Positions 1 to 9,407 of a stretch of 64,000 bases of DNA are shown here, piece after piece. The notes under the pieces were generated by a model. That model saw nothing but the letters and a program-made list of their open reading frames with translations, did no database searches and had not been told where the DNA came from. The first letter of the stretch is position 1; every line of letters starts with the position of its first letter. Source of the stretch: G942493375 sp942493375. GTDB taxonomy: Bacteria > Armatimonadota > UBA5829. The DNA lies in the NCBI GenBank assembly GCA_942493375.1, contig OW818698.1:5146001-5210000 (forward strand), read 5' to 3'. The position numbers and the translations under genes were made by a program.

Positions 1-2296
1 TTAGTTTATGGTCACCGTCATATATCCGCAGGTTTTTGTAGTCTTTGGCTCCTTCGACAATGATTGGTATGCAGTCCATTCCGCCGGTAATGGTGAAATC
101 TGCAGCGCCGTTTTTATCCAGTTTGATACGGGTCGGGAAGTTGTTGATCTTTGTGCCTTTACGGACTGATGTGACCTTAGGCGGGTTTATGGCGTAGTCC
201 TGTGATGCTTTCTGTGCAGGCTTGTAGTCTTGACTGCCACCGCCATATGGCATAATGAACATATCAGTCTCAATGTAGTCACCAGCGATGATTTGAGTAG
301 ATTTGGTAACTGGAACCAGCATCAGTGTGCAATCACCTTTCTTTTCGCCGACTATCGAAACGCCTGGCTCTACGCTTTTTCCGCCTATTCGCCCCTTGAA
401 ATTGCGCAGTACATAAGCGTTTGCTCCTCGCTGTTCAGGATAAATAACTGCATATCCGCCCACTGCAGGTATCTTTGCTCCGGATAGGGTGAAACTATTG
501 TTTGGCGCTATATCCTTGATCAATGGGTTACCTTGAGGTCCCCCGCAAGCCACAGTTTTATACCTCAACTGCTGCACCCAGGTCGCTATGTTGAAAATTC
601 TCATATTCTGTGCAAAATCACCCTTGGCAATCTTGATACCGGATTTGAAGTCGATGCGTATATGCATAAAGTTGCGGAGTTCGTCCTTTTGCGGCAATTC
701 GAAAACATCCACCCTGAATTTTGCCTTTTTGTCATCTGAGATGTAGTCCAGACTCATATCTGCCCAGTTCGGTCCTGTGCTGCGGAATGTGGTCCCGACA
801 TATTCCAGGTAGTGCCACTTATTTTGATCGTCCTGGTAACGCAGAAAACTGTGCCCGGCGACGTTGTCATGCTGAGGCTGAGAGTCCCACATCCGCTGGC
901 TCATCGGGCGCAGGTCGGCAATATTCACACCCGGAAGTCCACCAAATAGGAACGGCACATAGCAGGTCGTTTCGGTGACGCCAGTAGACATGTGGTAGTA
1001 GTCCATCCATGCCCCAAGGGATGAGAACTGCTTGAGCATATGATTGCCCCAGTTCTGATACATATGCAGGCTGGTGAACGTTCTGGTCTCATTGGGTCTC
1101 ATATACAAAGGGAAGATAGTTTCAGAGAATGCTGTGTCCCCTGGATTGTAGTAAGGCTCTTCATCTTCTCCTGCAAAGTTTTTACTGATCTGAACGGTGA
1201 TTGGGAGTGGATAACCTGCTTCATCCAGTACGATCCCACATTCTACTGAACCCGGGCTCTCTCCGGTATCGTGCATCATATATACTTTTCCACCGGTTTG
1301 GGATGTCAGTGATGCCTGTGCGACTTCGTAGTCGTTCGGGTTGTTGAAATGATGTGTGAATCCACCTTTGGTATCTGTTCTCAGGACGTAACAGCCCCTG
1401 ATGTGATCATATCCGGTATATTTGCCGGATAACACGGAGACAGAGCTGTTTGTTATTGGTTTTAGTTCTGATTCAAGCGTAAAACCGTTTTTCGGCTGAT
1501 CATACGGATATAGTTCCATATAGGCAGTCTTAATATCGCCGGATTTCCACTGTGCAAGTTCTCCATTATGGCTTTTTGCATTGTAGATACATGTGCTGTA
1601 TATAAGGGCGCTGCTGTTGGATTCTACAAATGCAGAGTCCATGCCATTCACTACTGGATAAATCAACGCGAATGATTTAACCGGGCGGACTGCATCAACG
1701 ACAATGTGTTGAAATCCATCACCGGTCAGTTTACCTGGCTTGTCGGAATTGATTTCATTGGCTTTGAGCGGGATAGAGAATCCAGCTTCCTTTATGCTGA
1801 TCTGTCCGGTAACGTGCAGTTTTATCCCTATGTGGGTCTTCTCAGGATATGAGTAGAAGATGATCTCTCCTTTGACCGGAGCGATTGCGCCGGTTGCTGA
1901 GTCTGTGAGGGTGATATCCAGCCAGTGGGTCTCTATATAATAGGGTCCCCGGCGGTAGATGTTGATCCTGGAAGCTCCGGTGCTGCTGGATGATTTATAC
2001 TCTCTCCCGGCCTGATCTACCACACGCAGAAAAGCTCCCTCATTACCCATGATATTGCCGGTCTTATCGGTGTGACCGGGAGCAAAGAAAGAGATTGCCT
2101 GTCCTGACTTGGACTGCAGGTCTGCCTTGATACGATAGCACTCCGCATCTATCTCAAAGCCTGTCCGTGAAGCGTCGGTATACCTGACCTCGATGCCTGG
2201 GCGCACATTTACAGGCTGATACTTAAAATCAGTATTCCAATTACTAAAAGCAGGCACCGACACGGCCAATAGAGCTACAACAAGCCAGAACTTCAT
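1..2296 (-). CDS. Large exported protein of unknown function (C-terminus cut by window edge)
   Basis: An open minus-strand frame runs from an ATG at 2296 to the window edge without a stop, giving at least 765 codons. The start has a GGAGG seven bases upstream and opens with a typical Sec signal peptide (MKFWLVVALLAVSVPAFS), so the product is exported. The body is rich in Gly, Asn, Thr and aromatic residues and reads as beta-sandwich-like sequence; I do not recognise a family. The neighbouring genes are mainly exported carbohydrate-active proteins, so a polysaccharide-related role is possible but is only inferred from context. The 5' UTR holds a small palindrome, GCGAT-AAT-ATCGC, near 2312-2324. 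Short plus-strand ORFs across this stretch are antisense shadows. Confidence 0.75.
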   Translation of the reverse strand, partial: MKFWLVVALLAVSVPAFSNWNTDFKYQPVNVRPGIEVRYTDASRTGFEIDAECYRIKADLQSKSGQAISFFAPGHTDKTGNIMGNEGAFLRVVDQAGREYKSSSSTGASRINIYRRGPYYIETHWLDITLTDSATGAIAPVKGEIIFYSYPEKTHIGIKLHVTGQISIKEAGFSIPLKANEINSDKPGKLTGDGFQHIVVDAVRPVKSFALIYPVVNGMDSAFVESNSSALIYSTCIYNAKSHNGELAQWKSGDIKTAYMELYPYDQPKNGFTLESELKPITNSSVSVLSGKYTGYDHIRGCYVLRTDTKGGFTHHFNNPNDYEVAQASLTSQTGGKVYMMHDTGESPGSVECGIVLDEAGYPLPITVQISKNFAGEDEEPYYNPGDTAFSETIFPLYMRPNETRTFTSLHMYQNWGNHMLKQFSSLGAWMDYYHMSTGVTETTCYVPFLFGGLPGVNIADLRPMSQRMWDSQPQHDNVAGHSFLRYQDDQNKWHYLEYVGTTFRSTGPNWADMSLDYISDDKKAKFRVDVFELPQKDELRNFMHIRIDFKSGIKIAKGDFAQNMRIFNIATWVQQLRYKTVACGGPQGNPLIKDIAPNNSFTLSGAKIPAVGGYAVIYPEQRGANAYVLRNFKGRIGGKSVEPGVSIVGEKKGDCTLMLVPVTKSTQIIAGDYIETDMFIMPYGGGSQDYKPAQKASQDYAINPPKVTSVRKGTKINNFPTRIKLDKNGAADFTITGGMDCIPIIVEGAKDYKNLRIYDGDHKL

Positions 2297-2368
2297 AACA
2301 CAACCTCCGCAGCGATAATATCGCTATATAAAGATATACGGCAAACTGCGGGTGTTATCCTGCGGGCG

Positions 2369-3043
2369 TTACTTAATGGTTCCAACCATTATCTTATCGT
2401 CCAGCTTCCATTTTAATTGTTTACCGGTGATTTTTTCGATGAATGAGACAGGAAAATTAATGCTTTTACTGATGGATATTTCGACTGGATAATCCAGGTC
2501 TATCTTGGTTTTTCCTATATTGACTATAGAACTTCCATCCGTGAAGGTCATTTGTTTGCGCTTAATTACGGCTTTGCCTGTATTCAATTCTGCATTAATG
2601 TACTTTATGTCCCCTATTGCCAGAGCGATTGCATGCAAATTAATCATGTAATCTCCACCAGGAAGCTTTCGGGCAAACACAGTGACAGGATCTCGATCAA
2701 AACACTTGAGGACAATAGTGTTCTTTGCAGGCATTGTCAGCATCTTATTAATCCAGTGATATCGCCAGCCTAACCTGCTCTTTTCATTATAGACAAGGGC
2801 AGGGGCTGGTTCCGGATGTCCATTTGCTGCAGCATCAATTTTACGGCCCAGCAATCTACATATCCGGATTACCTCACCAGAGACATCTTTTCCGGGATAA
2901 CCTATATACATATCGACTGTGACATTATGTCTGCAAAATCTGACCCCGCTCAGCGCAAAACCGTTGTGCGGCCACGCTCTGTCAGCAAATGCCCGATATG
3001 TTTTGTCATATGATTCTGGGATTATTGCTGACATACTATTCAC
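2369..3043 (-). CDS. Stalk-domain-like protein, probable 3' part of a frameshifted gene
   Basis: 224 codons from a GTG at 3043 (an ATG nine bases later is the alternative). The last 120 residues look like the repeated beta-rich 'stalk' module known from copper amine oxidase N-terminal-like domains (GKTKIDLDYPV ... GKQLKWKLDDKIMVGTI). The product has no signal peptide and its start lies 11 bases after the stop of the preceding ORF, with only a weak ribosome site. Reading its frame upstream of the GTG gives further natural-looking helix sequence (TDAALLTQSIVNSMSAI), which continues the sense of the preceding exported ORF. The two are therefore probably one exported protein of about 350 residues broken by a one-base frameshift (real or a sequencing error). 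Stalk similarity is a judgement by eye. Confidence 0.6.
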   Translation of the reverse strand: MNSMSAIIPESYDKTYRAFADRAWPHNGFALSGVRFCRHNVTVDMYIGYPGKDVSGEVIRICRLLGRKIDAAANGHPEPAPALVYNEKSRLGWRYHWINKMLTMPAKNTIVLKCFDRDPVTVFARKLPGGDYMINLHAIALAIGDIKYINAELNTGKAVIKRKQMTFTDGSSIVNIGKTKIDLDYPVEISISKSINFPVSFIEKITGKQLKWKLDDKIMVGTIK

Positions 3044-3054
3044 AATACTCTGAG

Positions 3055-3444
3055 TCAGTAGTGCAGCATCAGTGGAACTTGGAGATATGCTGCATTGATT
3101 TCTACTGAGTATGCATATCGGTGTTGATCAGCGACTGGTGGTCCGTGCCATCGTTGAGTATATGTGGCTAGGATGGTGGCATGGGCTCTCGAATACTGGA
3201 TGGCTCTTCTCTTGTGGAGTGGCAACAAGGCATTTAACGGTGAATCATATTTTTCAGTAGATTGTGTTTGTTTTGCATAGGATTTACTGTAATCAGCCAA
3301 TATAACATCCCAGGGAATATCATTAGGACCAATCATTATCGACGGAAGTGCACTCTTAGGAACAAGACCATTTGCTGCTTGAGCTGGACTAATTAGAGTT
3401 GCGAATAATAATGCTAATAGACTAATCCATATTAATCGCTTCAT
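3055..3444 (-). CDS. Short exported protein, probable 5' part of a frameshifted gene
   Basis: 129 codons from an ATG at 3444 with an AGGAG site upstream (AGGAGACACAT then ATG). Residues 1-23 form a clear signal peptide (MKRLIWISLLALLFATLIS, then PAQA) with an AQA-type cleavage site. The remainder has no family I recognise. It ends in VPLMLHY just before the start of the 224-codon ORF in another frame; the in-frame extension of that downstream ORF overlaps the last few codons here, so the pair probably encodes one exported protein. If the frameshift is real, both pieces are likely remnants or require frameshifting. Confidence 0.55.
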   Translation of the reverse strand: MKRLIWISLLALLFATLISPAQAANGLVPKSALPSIMIGPNDIPWDVILADYSKSYAKQTQSTEKYDSPLNALLPLHKRRAIQYSRAHATILATYTQRWHGPPVADQHRYAYSVEINAAYLQVPLMLHY

Positions 3445-3658
3445 ATGTGTCTCCTGTAATCAGGTGATGTCTTGTAATTGGACGTCTGCACAGAATGATA
3501 TGTATACACATCTTACTGTAAGTTTCAATAGTTTGTTCCCGTTTGAATTGGTTATGGGATATTTAACGATCTAATATTCATACCAGCGCATAGGACAAAC
3601 TCCTTTCAGCATGATATACTCAGTGCATGACGTTGTTTATGAGTTTGGGAGTTGTTAA

Positions 3659-5962
3659 ATGGTATATGTGCGTTTGTATCTGGTTACTTTGCTTTTAATC
3701 CTCGCTGTGAGTTGTTCAGCGGGCAGGGGTGAGTTCAGGCTTGCTCAGGGAGGCAGCCCACTATCTGCTATTGTGCTTGGTACGGATGCTACTGTGCCGG
3801 AGCAGACCGCTGCCAAGGAGCTCTCCAGCTATCTGAAACAGGTTACGGGAGCTGATTTTCCGGTATATTCGCAGGATAAACAGCCCAAAGGACTCTCACG
3901 GATAATGGTTGGGCAGTCTGCAGAGAGCAGGAAACTGCTGGGCGATATTGACTGGGACAAGCTCAAGTTTGATGGGATAGCTATCAAGTTTGTTGGCAAT
4001 GATCTTGTTTTAGCAGGAGACAGGCCGCGGGGGACCCTTTACGCAGTCTACACATTCCTTGAGGAATATGTGGGGTGTAAGTGGTGGACTGCAAAAGCAA
4101 AATATGTACCGCGTAAATATTCATTGTCTGTAAAGAACAAAGACCAGATGCATATTTCTCCATTCCTCTGTCGTGAGACTTACTATAGACCTGTAATGCG
4201 CGATATCATGGATTTTCCAGTTAAGCTTAAGCTCAATGGACATCATCAACAGATACCAGAAGACTTTGGGGGACACTATAACCTTATAGGGTTCGTCCAT
4301 ACCTGGGACAGACTTCTACCTCCGAGCGTTTACTTTAAAGAACATCCGGAATGGTACAGCTTGATTGACGGTAAACGGACATGGGAAGTCTCCCAGCTTT
4401 GCTTGACTAACGAGGATATGAAGCAGGAGCTTATCAAGCAGGCTTCCATGTGGATAGATAAAGACCCGACTGCCGGTATGATATCTATCAGCCAGAATGA
4501 CTGTTATAACCCTTGCCAGTGTGATAAGTGTCAGGCTATAGTCAAAGAAGAGGGTTCAGAGGCAGGTACGGTTATCAGGTTCGTTAACTCTGTAGCCGAA
4601 GAACTCGAGAAAAAGCATCCAGGTATTCTAGTCGAAACACTGGCTTATGTTTACAGCAGGCAAGCTCCAAAGCTCGTTAAGCCAAGAGACAATGTGTTGG
4701 TCCGGTTGTGCTCGATTGAGTGTGACTTTTCCAAACCGCTGGACTCAAAAACAAACGCCAGCTTCTACAAAGACCTCACAGACTGGGCAAAGATATCTAA
4801 ACGTCTCTTCATTTGGGACTATGTAGTTAACTTCCACAATCTGGTTGTCGGGCATCCCAACTGGAAGGTTATCGCTCCGAATATCAGACTATTTGCAAAC
4901 AACAGTGTCGCTGGTCTTTTTGAGCAGGGAGATGGCTTTAATAATGACGCTGTATTTTCACATATGAAGATATGGGTGATGAGTCATCTAATGTGGAACC
5001 CCAAACTTGATCAACGAAAACTTATGAAAGAGTTTTCAGACGGATATTATGGTCCTGCTGCTCCATATTTGCTTAGATATCTTGATCTGACATCAGCAGC
5101 AATCGACCGTGCCAATACTTTTATGGGATGTTTCAATGCTGACAATATGTCCTATATGACCCAAAAGGACATGGATGGAGCTAACAACCTGTTCGATAAA
5201 GCTGAGCAGTCTGTTAAAAACAATCCCACGCTTCTTCAGAGAGTCAAACTGGAACGGTTGGCATTGGACCACATGTGGATCCAACAATTATTATATGACC
5301 GCTCCAAAGTGGGTAAAGCCAGGGGCATGGATATGAATGCAGTCTGCGACAACTTTATCAATCAGTCTATACTTACCGGTAATGACTACATCAAAGAAGG
5401 ATACCAGATGAGTGAGACCTACTACAAGGCTCTCCGGAGTTTTGCAGCGGTGCAGCAGGATAGAAAAGCAAACAGGGCTATGAATATCCCGCTCGCAGCA
5501 AAAGGCCTGAAAAGTGATCAATGGATCGATATACAGGAAGACGGAATGAGCCTGTATCAGTTTGGTACTGTAACTACGCTGGCTGGGGACAATATGGCTT
5601 CTAATGGAAAAGCAGCATATATCCCGGGAGAGTCGCCGGAGTGGGCAGTTCAACTGAAGGCAAATAGCATGCTGCCCCTGAAAGACTTGAAATTGACTAT
5701 ATATGCGAGCGTCAGAGCTGAAACAAAAGCTGCAAAGGGTAATGCATTTTCGATAGGTATATATGACGATGGCAATGCAAAACAAATCATGCAGAAATTG
5801 GTAAACATCGAGGACTTACAGGGCAAAGACGGTTATATAGACTATAACCTGGGAACTTATACCCCCGGTTCCAGATGGTTCGCCTACGTAGCTGCTCCTG
5901 GTGATGCGAACCAGGTTGAGGGAGTATATGTGGACAGGTTTTATGTGGTGATGGAGAAGTGA
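3659..5962 (+). CDS. DUF4838 domain exported protein, putative glycosidase (copy 1)
   Basis: 767 residues; GGGAG lies seven bases before the ATG. Residues 1-20 are a Sec signal peptide; the Cys in AVSC is not in a convincing lipobox, because the related copies lack one. Residues about 25-155 resemble the alpha-glucuronidase N-terminal (GH20b-like) fold (AAKELSSYLKQVTGADFPVY; AGDRPRGTLYAVYTFLEEYV). Residues about 210-480 are the DUF4838 core with CQCDKC, LVETLAYVYSRQAPK, VRLCSIECDF and GLFEQGDGFNNDAVFSHM; several conserved acids there (VETLAY, CSIECD, FEQGD) are candidate catalytic residues. About the last 140 residues form a beta-rich, carbohydrate-binding-like domain. As I recall, DUF4838 corresponds to CAZy GH163 (endo-beta-N-acetylglucosaminidase), so N-glycan-like substrates are possible. 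It is first of three same-strand paralogues. Confidence 0.88.
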   Translation: MVYVRLYLVTLLLILAVSCSAGRGEFRLAQGGSPLSAIVLGTDATVPEQTAAKELSSYLKQVTGADFPVYSQDKQPKGLSRIMVGQSAESRKLLGDIDWDKLKFDGIAIKFVGNDLVLAGDRPRGTLYAVYTFLEEYVGCKWWTAKAKYVPRKYSLSVKNKDQMHISPFLCRETYYRPVMRDIMDFPVKLKLNGHHQQIPEDFGGHYNLIGFVHTWDRLLPPSVYFKEHPEWYSLIDGKRTWEVSQLCLTNEDMKQELIKQASMWIDKDPTAGMISISQNDCYNPCQCDKCQAIVKEEGSEAGTVIRFVNSVAEELEKKHPGILVETLAYVYSRQAPKLVKPRDNVLVRLCSIECDFSKPLDSKTNASFYKDLTDWAKISKRLFIWDYVVNFHNLVVGHPNWKVIAPNIRLFANNSVAGLFEQGDGFNNDAVFSHMKIWVMSHLMWNPKLDQRKLMKEFSDGYYGPAAPYLLRYLDLTSAAIDRANTFMGCFNADNMSYMTQKDMDGANNLFDKAEQSVKNNPTLLQRVKLERLALDHMWIQQLLYDRSKVGKARGMDMNAVCDNFINQSILTGNDYIKEGYQMSETYYKALRSFAAVQQDRKANRAMNIPLAAKGLKSDQWIDIQEDGMSLYQFGTVTTLAGDNMASNGKAAYIPGESPEWAVQLKANSMLPLKDLKLTIYASVRAETKAAKGNAFSIGIYDDGNAKQIMQKLVNIEDLQGKDGYIDYNLGTYTPGSRWFAYVAAPGDANQVEGVYVDRFYVVMEK

Positions 5963-6136
5963 AGGGATAGGCTTTAGACTTCAGGCTTCAGGAGGGAAGG
6001 GACGGGAGACTTGGAGACTGGGATTATTATAGGTTTGAAATGAGCACGACCCAATTCCCTCTTCTCCAAGGGGGAATTGGTTGGTCGACATCTTATCACT
6101 TGTTATGAAACAAATTTCTATATGCGGGAGGAAATT
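5963..6136. repeat. Purine-rich degenerate repeat and hairpin between DUF4838 genes
   Basis: The spacer contains a G/A-rich run (cttcaggcttcaggaggg ... gggagacttggagactggg, about 5979-6022), which recurs in altered form after the gene ending at 38577. It is followed by an inverted repeat, CCAATTCCC at 6051-6059 and GGGAATTGG at 6072-6080. The hairpin could act in transcript termination or processing between the two DUF4838 genes, though no T-run follows it. Confidence 0.5.
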
Positions 6137-8446
6137 ATGAAGATTCTGAAGGTATGGCTGGTGGTCATTTTATTGACTATAGCCGCAAATTGTTCGGCTG
6201 CTGGTTTTGATTTTAAGATAGCCCAGAGCGGTAAACCGTTGGTTGCTATTGTTCAGGATTCTGGTGCCACTTTAGCAGAACGCAATGCTGCAAAGGAGCT
6301 TTCCAGTTATCTTAAGCTGGTGACTGGAGCGAATTATCCGGTTTATACGCAGGGCGATCAGCCTAAAGGACTAGCCCGGATATATGTTGGGCAGTCAGAT
6401 GAAACTAAAAAACTGCTTGGCAATATCGACTGGGACAAGCTCAAATTCGACGGGATTATAATAAAGTTCGTCGGTAAGGATCTTGTGCTTGCTGGAGACA
6501 GGCCCAGGGGAACAGTTTATGCAGTATACACTTTTCTTGAAGATTATGTAGGTTGTAAATGGTGGACTGCAAAGGCAAGCAAGGTTCCCAATAAACCGAA
6601 TCTGAGTGTAGCAGCGAAGAACCTCACACACATTTCACCTTACCTGTACAGGGAGACATTCTATGGTCCTGTGATTCGCAAGAACATGGACTTCTCAGTC
6701 AAACTCAAACTCAACGGTGACCATCAACCGGTGCCGGATCCGCTTGGCGGGCATTACAAGCTGATAGGTTTTGTGCACACCGCTGATCAATTGCTGCCTG
6801 AAGGCAAGTATTTTGCTGCACATCCGGAATGGTTCAGTCTGGTAAATGGGAAAAGAATTGCCGGACAGGTAAGTGGCCAGTTGTGTTTGACCAATGAAGA
6901 GATGAAAGCAGAGCTGATAAAACAGGCTCTCCTGTGGATCGACAAAGACCCATCCGCTGGAATGATAGCGATCGATCAGAATGATAACTATAACTTCTGC
7001 CAGTGTGACAACTGCACAGCAGTTGCTAACGAAGAGGGTGGTCAGGCTGGACTGCTGATACGTTTTGTAAATGATGTTGCAGATGCTGTAAACGCGAAAT
7101 ACCCGGGCTTCCTTGTTGAAACGCTCGCATACCAATACACCCGGCACGCTCCCAAGCTTGTCAAACCTCGGGACAATGTCATAGTCCGTTTGTGCTCAAT
7201 TGAGTGTGATTTCTCCAAACCGCTGGATTCTAAGACCAACGAGAGCTTCTACAAAGACCTTAAGGACTGGGGCAAAATATCCAAGAGGCTTTTCATCTGG
7301 GACTATGTGGTCAACTTTGGAAACCTGCTGGTCAATCATCCAAACTGGAGAGTGATTGCTCCTAATATCCGTATCTTTGCAAACAATAGTGTAGTAGGTC
7401 TCTTTGAACAGGGAGATGGATATAACAATGATGCTGTCTTCTCGCATATGAAGATATGGGTTATGAGTCAACTAATGTGGGACCCTAAACTCGATCAACG
7501 TAAGTTGATGAATGAGTTTGCTGATGGATACTACGGCGCTGCAGGGAAATATTTGATCAAATACCTTGACCTGACATCAGATGCAATAGACAGGTCTAAA
7601 GGGACACTGGGTTGTTTCATAGGCAGTAACATGACTTATATGACCCAGAATGATATGTATGCTGCCAGTAGTCTGTTCGATAAAGCTGAAAAAGCTGTGA
7701 AAGACAACCCCACACTTCTTGCCAGAGTAAAACTGGAAAGACAGGCACTGGACCATATGTGGATTCTACAGGTCCGGTATGATCGTTCAAAAGCCGGGAA
7801 ATCACGTGGGATTGATATGAAGACGCTCACTGAAAACTACATTTCTCAGGCAGTCCTTACCGGCAATAACTACATCGGTGAAGGCTACAAAATGCCGGAT
7901 ACCTACTTCGATCAACTCAGGAATTATGCCAAAGTGTTACCTGTTATGCCTGCCAAAGGCCCTGCAAAAGCTCCGGCGGCTGCAATGGGTCTGAGTAAAA
8001 AAGAGTGGGCTGATATGCAGGAAGAGAAGATGAATCTGTATCAGCTCGATGTGCTGACAAAGATCGTTGCTGACCCCGTTGCATCTGATGGCAGAGCAGC
8101 ACGCATCCCAGGCAGCACCCTCGAATGGGCTGCAATGGCATATCTGACCGCAGAAAACAACCCGATAAAGGGAAAGGTCAACATCTTTGCCAGCATAAAA
8201 GCCAAGTGCAAAGCAACATCCGGGAATGCATTCACTGTAGGCTTATACGATGTAGAAAACAAGGCGTATATCCACAGCCGCACAGTGACAATAGAAGAAC
8301 TCCAGGGTAAAGACGGTTACATAGAATACGACCTCGGATCATTCACCCCAACCGACAAATGGTACATATACGTAGCTCCTCCAGGAAATGATGATCTGGT
8401 AGAGGGAGTCTATGTGGATAGGTTTTTTGTGGTGAAGGGGAAGTAG
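6137..8446 (+). CDS. DUF4838 domain exported protein, putative glycosidase (copy 2)
   Basis: 769 residues from the ATG at 6137, chosen because GGGAGG precedes it and the signal peptide (MKILKVWLVVILLTIAANCS) starts there; an in-frame ATG at 6077 is less likely. Domain order matches copy 1: GH20b-like N-terminal domain, DUF4838 core (CQCDNC, FLVETLAYQYTR, IVRLCSIECDF, GLFEQGDGYNNDAVFSHM), C-terminal beta-domain with YVAPPGNDD near the end. It is the closest relative of copy 1 and probably a recent tandem duplicate. It has a slightly longer linker with an Ala/Pro/Lys-rich stretch (MPAKGPAKAPAAAMG) before the C-terminal domain. Likely exported enzyme acting on a complex glycan; exact activity unknown. 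Confidence 0.88.
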   Translation: MKILKVWLVVILLTIAANCSAAGFDFKIAQSGKPLVAIVQDSGATLAERNAAKELSSYLKLVTGANYPVYTQGDQPKGLARIYVGQSDETKKLLGNIDWDKLKFDGIIIKFVGKDLVLAGDRPRGTVYAVYTFLEDYVGCKWWTAKASKVPNKPNLSVAAKNLTHISPYLYRETFYGPVIRKNMDFSVKLKLNGDHQPVPDPLGGHYKLIGFVHTADQLLPEGKYFAAHPEWFSLVNGKRIAGQVSGQLCLTNEEMKAELIKQALLWIDKDPSAGMIAIDQNDNYNFCQCDNCTAVANEEGGQAGLLIRFVNDVADAVNAKYPGFLVETLAYQYTRHAPKLVKPRDNVIVRLCSIECDFSKPLDSKTNESFYKDLKDWGKISKRLFIWDYVVNFGNLLVNHPNWRVIAPNIRIFANNSVVGLFEQGDGYNNDAVFSHMKIWVMSQLMWDPKLDQRKLMNEFADGYYGAAGKYLIKYLDLTSDAIDRSKGTLGCFIGSNMTYMTQNDMYAASSLFDKAEKAVKDNPTLLARVKLERQALDHMWILQVRYDRSKAGKSRGIDMKTLTENYISQAVLTGNNYIGEGYKMPDTYFDQLRNYAKVLPVMPAKGPAKAPAAAMGLSKKEWADMQEEKMNLYQLDVLTKIVADPVASDGRAARIPGSTLEWAAMAYLTAENNPIKGKVNIFASIKAKCKATSGNAFTVGLYDVENKAYIHSRTVTIEELQGKDGYIEYDLGSFTPTDKWYIYVAPPGNDDLVEGVYVDRFFVVKGK

Positions 8447-8468
8447 TCAGGAGTCAGGAGTCAGAAGA

Positions 8469-8490
8469 GGGCGGACTTCAACGTCCGCCC
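8469..8490. terminator. Hairpin between convergent genes
   Basis: GGGCGGAC (8469-8476), loop TTCAAC, GTCCGCCC (8483-8490): an eight-pair GC-rich stem in the 62-base gap between the ends of two convergent genes. No T-run follows on either strand, so it may be a bidirectional 3' end stabiliser or one more member of the palindromic repeat population. Two and a half copies of the TCAGGAG heptamer precede it at 8447-8463. Confidence 0.5.
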
Positions 8491-8508
8491 ACCTGGGAAG
8501 GCCGATTA

Positions 8509-9210
8509 CTAATGCTGTTTGGGCTCTCCGACGTAAACGCCTGCGGATTTGCGCATTCCCATCAGTGCAGATTGTATGTTGTCATGGTTTCCCTCATAGA
8601 TTGGATGATCTTTTGGATATGAATCTACGAAAGCAAGTTTCGCTTTGAGTAATTTCTTTTCTTCTACTCCAGCATATTTGCCGAAGACCATACAAAATGA
8701 ATGTATGATTATTTGTGTTTTGGTATTCTTGAAAACTTCCAGGCATTCTTTAGTTAATAGTGTCTTGTCGTAATTTTCGAATAGTGCCATCATTTGTTCA
8801 CGGGCTTCTTCCGGAGTATTTTTGAATGTATCGTTCCAGGCCTCTAATACAATCGCCTTTCCTTTGGGATCAGTCGTAGATTTGTAGGTCCGGACAACCA
8901 GGAACCATGCCATAAGCTGGGCTACGCCATTGAGGGATTTTTTTGGAGGTTTGGATATCTTGCCTATGCGATAATCGTGTCCCATTCTAACTACCTTATT
9001 GGCCAACACAACTACAGCTTTGCATGTATCCACGTTGTAACCTTTGGTTCTCATTTTCTCATAGTTTGCATACTCTTGGGGCACAAGCGCTGATAGAAAT
9101 TCGGGTGCATCTGCTTCGGAAATGAATCTACCTGGATTCTTTGCCGCGGCACTGGTGATCGATATTGTTAACATTGCTAGAAGTGTTGTTGCCAACAAAG
9201 ATGTTTTCAT
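8509..9210 (-). CDS. Exported protein of unknown function
   Basis: 233 residues; GGAG lies eight bases before the ATG. Residues 1-23 are a Sec signal peptide ending in an SAAA-type site. The mature part is mostly helical by composition and lysine-rich, with the segment RMGHDYRIGK and a run of aromatic and Lys residues near the middle; I recognise no family. It is convergent with DUF4838 copy 2 and divergent from the toxin candidate, so it appears to be its own transcription unit within the DUF4838 cluster. Confidence 0.7.
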   Translation of the reverse strand: MKTSLLATTLLAMLTISITSAAAKNPGRFISEADAPEFLSALVPQEYANYEKMRTKGYNVDTCKAVVVLANKVVRMGHDYRIGKISKPPKKSLNGVAQLMAWFLVVRTYKSTTDPKGKAIVLEAWNDTFKNTPEEAREQMMALFENYDKTLLTKECLEVFKNTKTQIIIHSFCMVFGKYAGVEEKKLLKAKLAFVDSYPKDHPIYEGNHDNIQSALMGMRKSAGVYVGEPKQH

Positions 9211-9407
9211 GTGGGATCTCCAAGGTTTAGGTTGTTAATTTGATGGGTTTAGTGATGTAGTGTAGTGAAATGTTGACTACCTCTAGACCATACTCCACTT
9301 TATACAGATAGTCAATGCTATATGACAAACCTCTCCTGCTGTGCTATATTAGCTATCATACGAGTGTCTGGTGATTGAGGTTCCACTACAACTTGGAGGA
9401 GTCTTGA

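Noticed and set aside
230..1249. Four short plus-strand ORFs near the left edge
   Set aside because: They are antisense to the long open minus-strand frame (1-2296) that has a signal peptide and ribosome site.
3659..3724. Lipoprotein signal in DUF4838 copy 1 (AVSC)
   Set aside because: Weak lipobox, and the paralogues lack a comparable Cys context, so Sec-type secretion is favoured.
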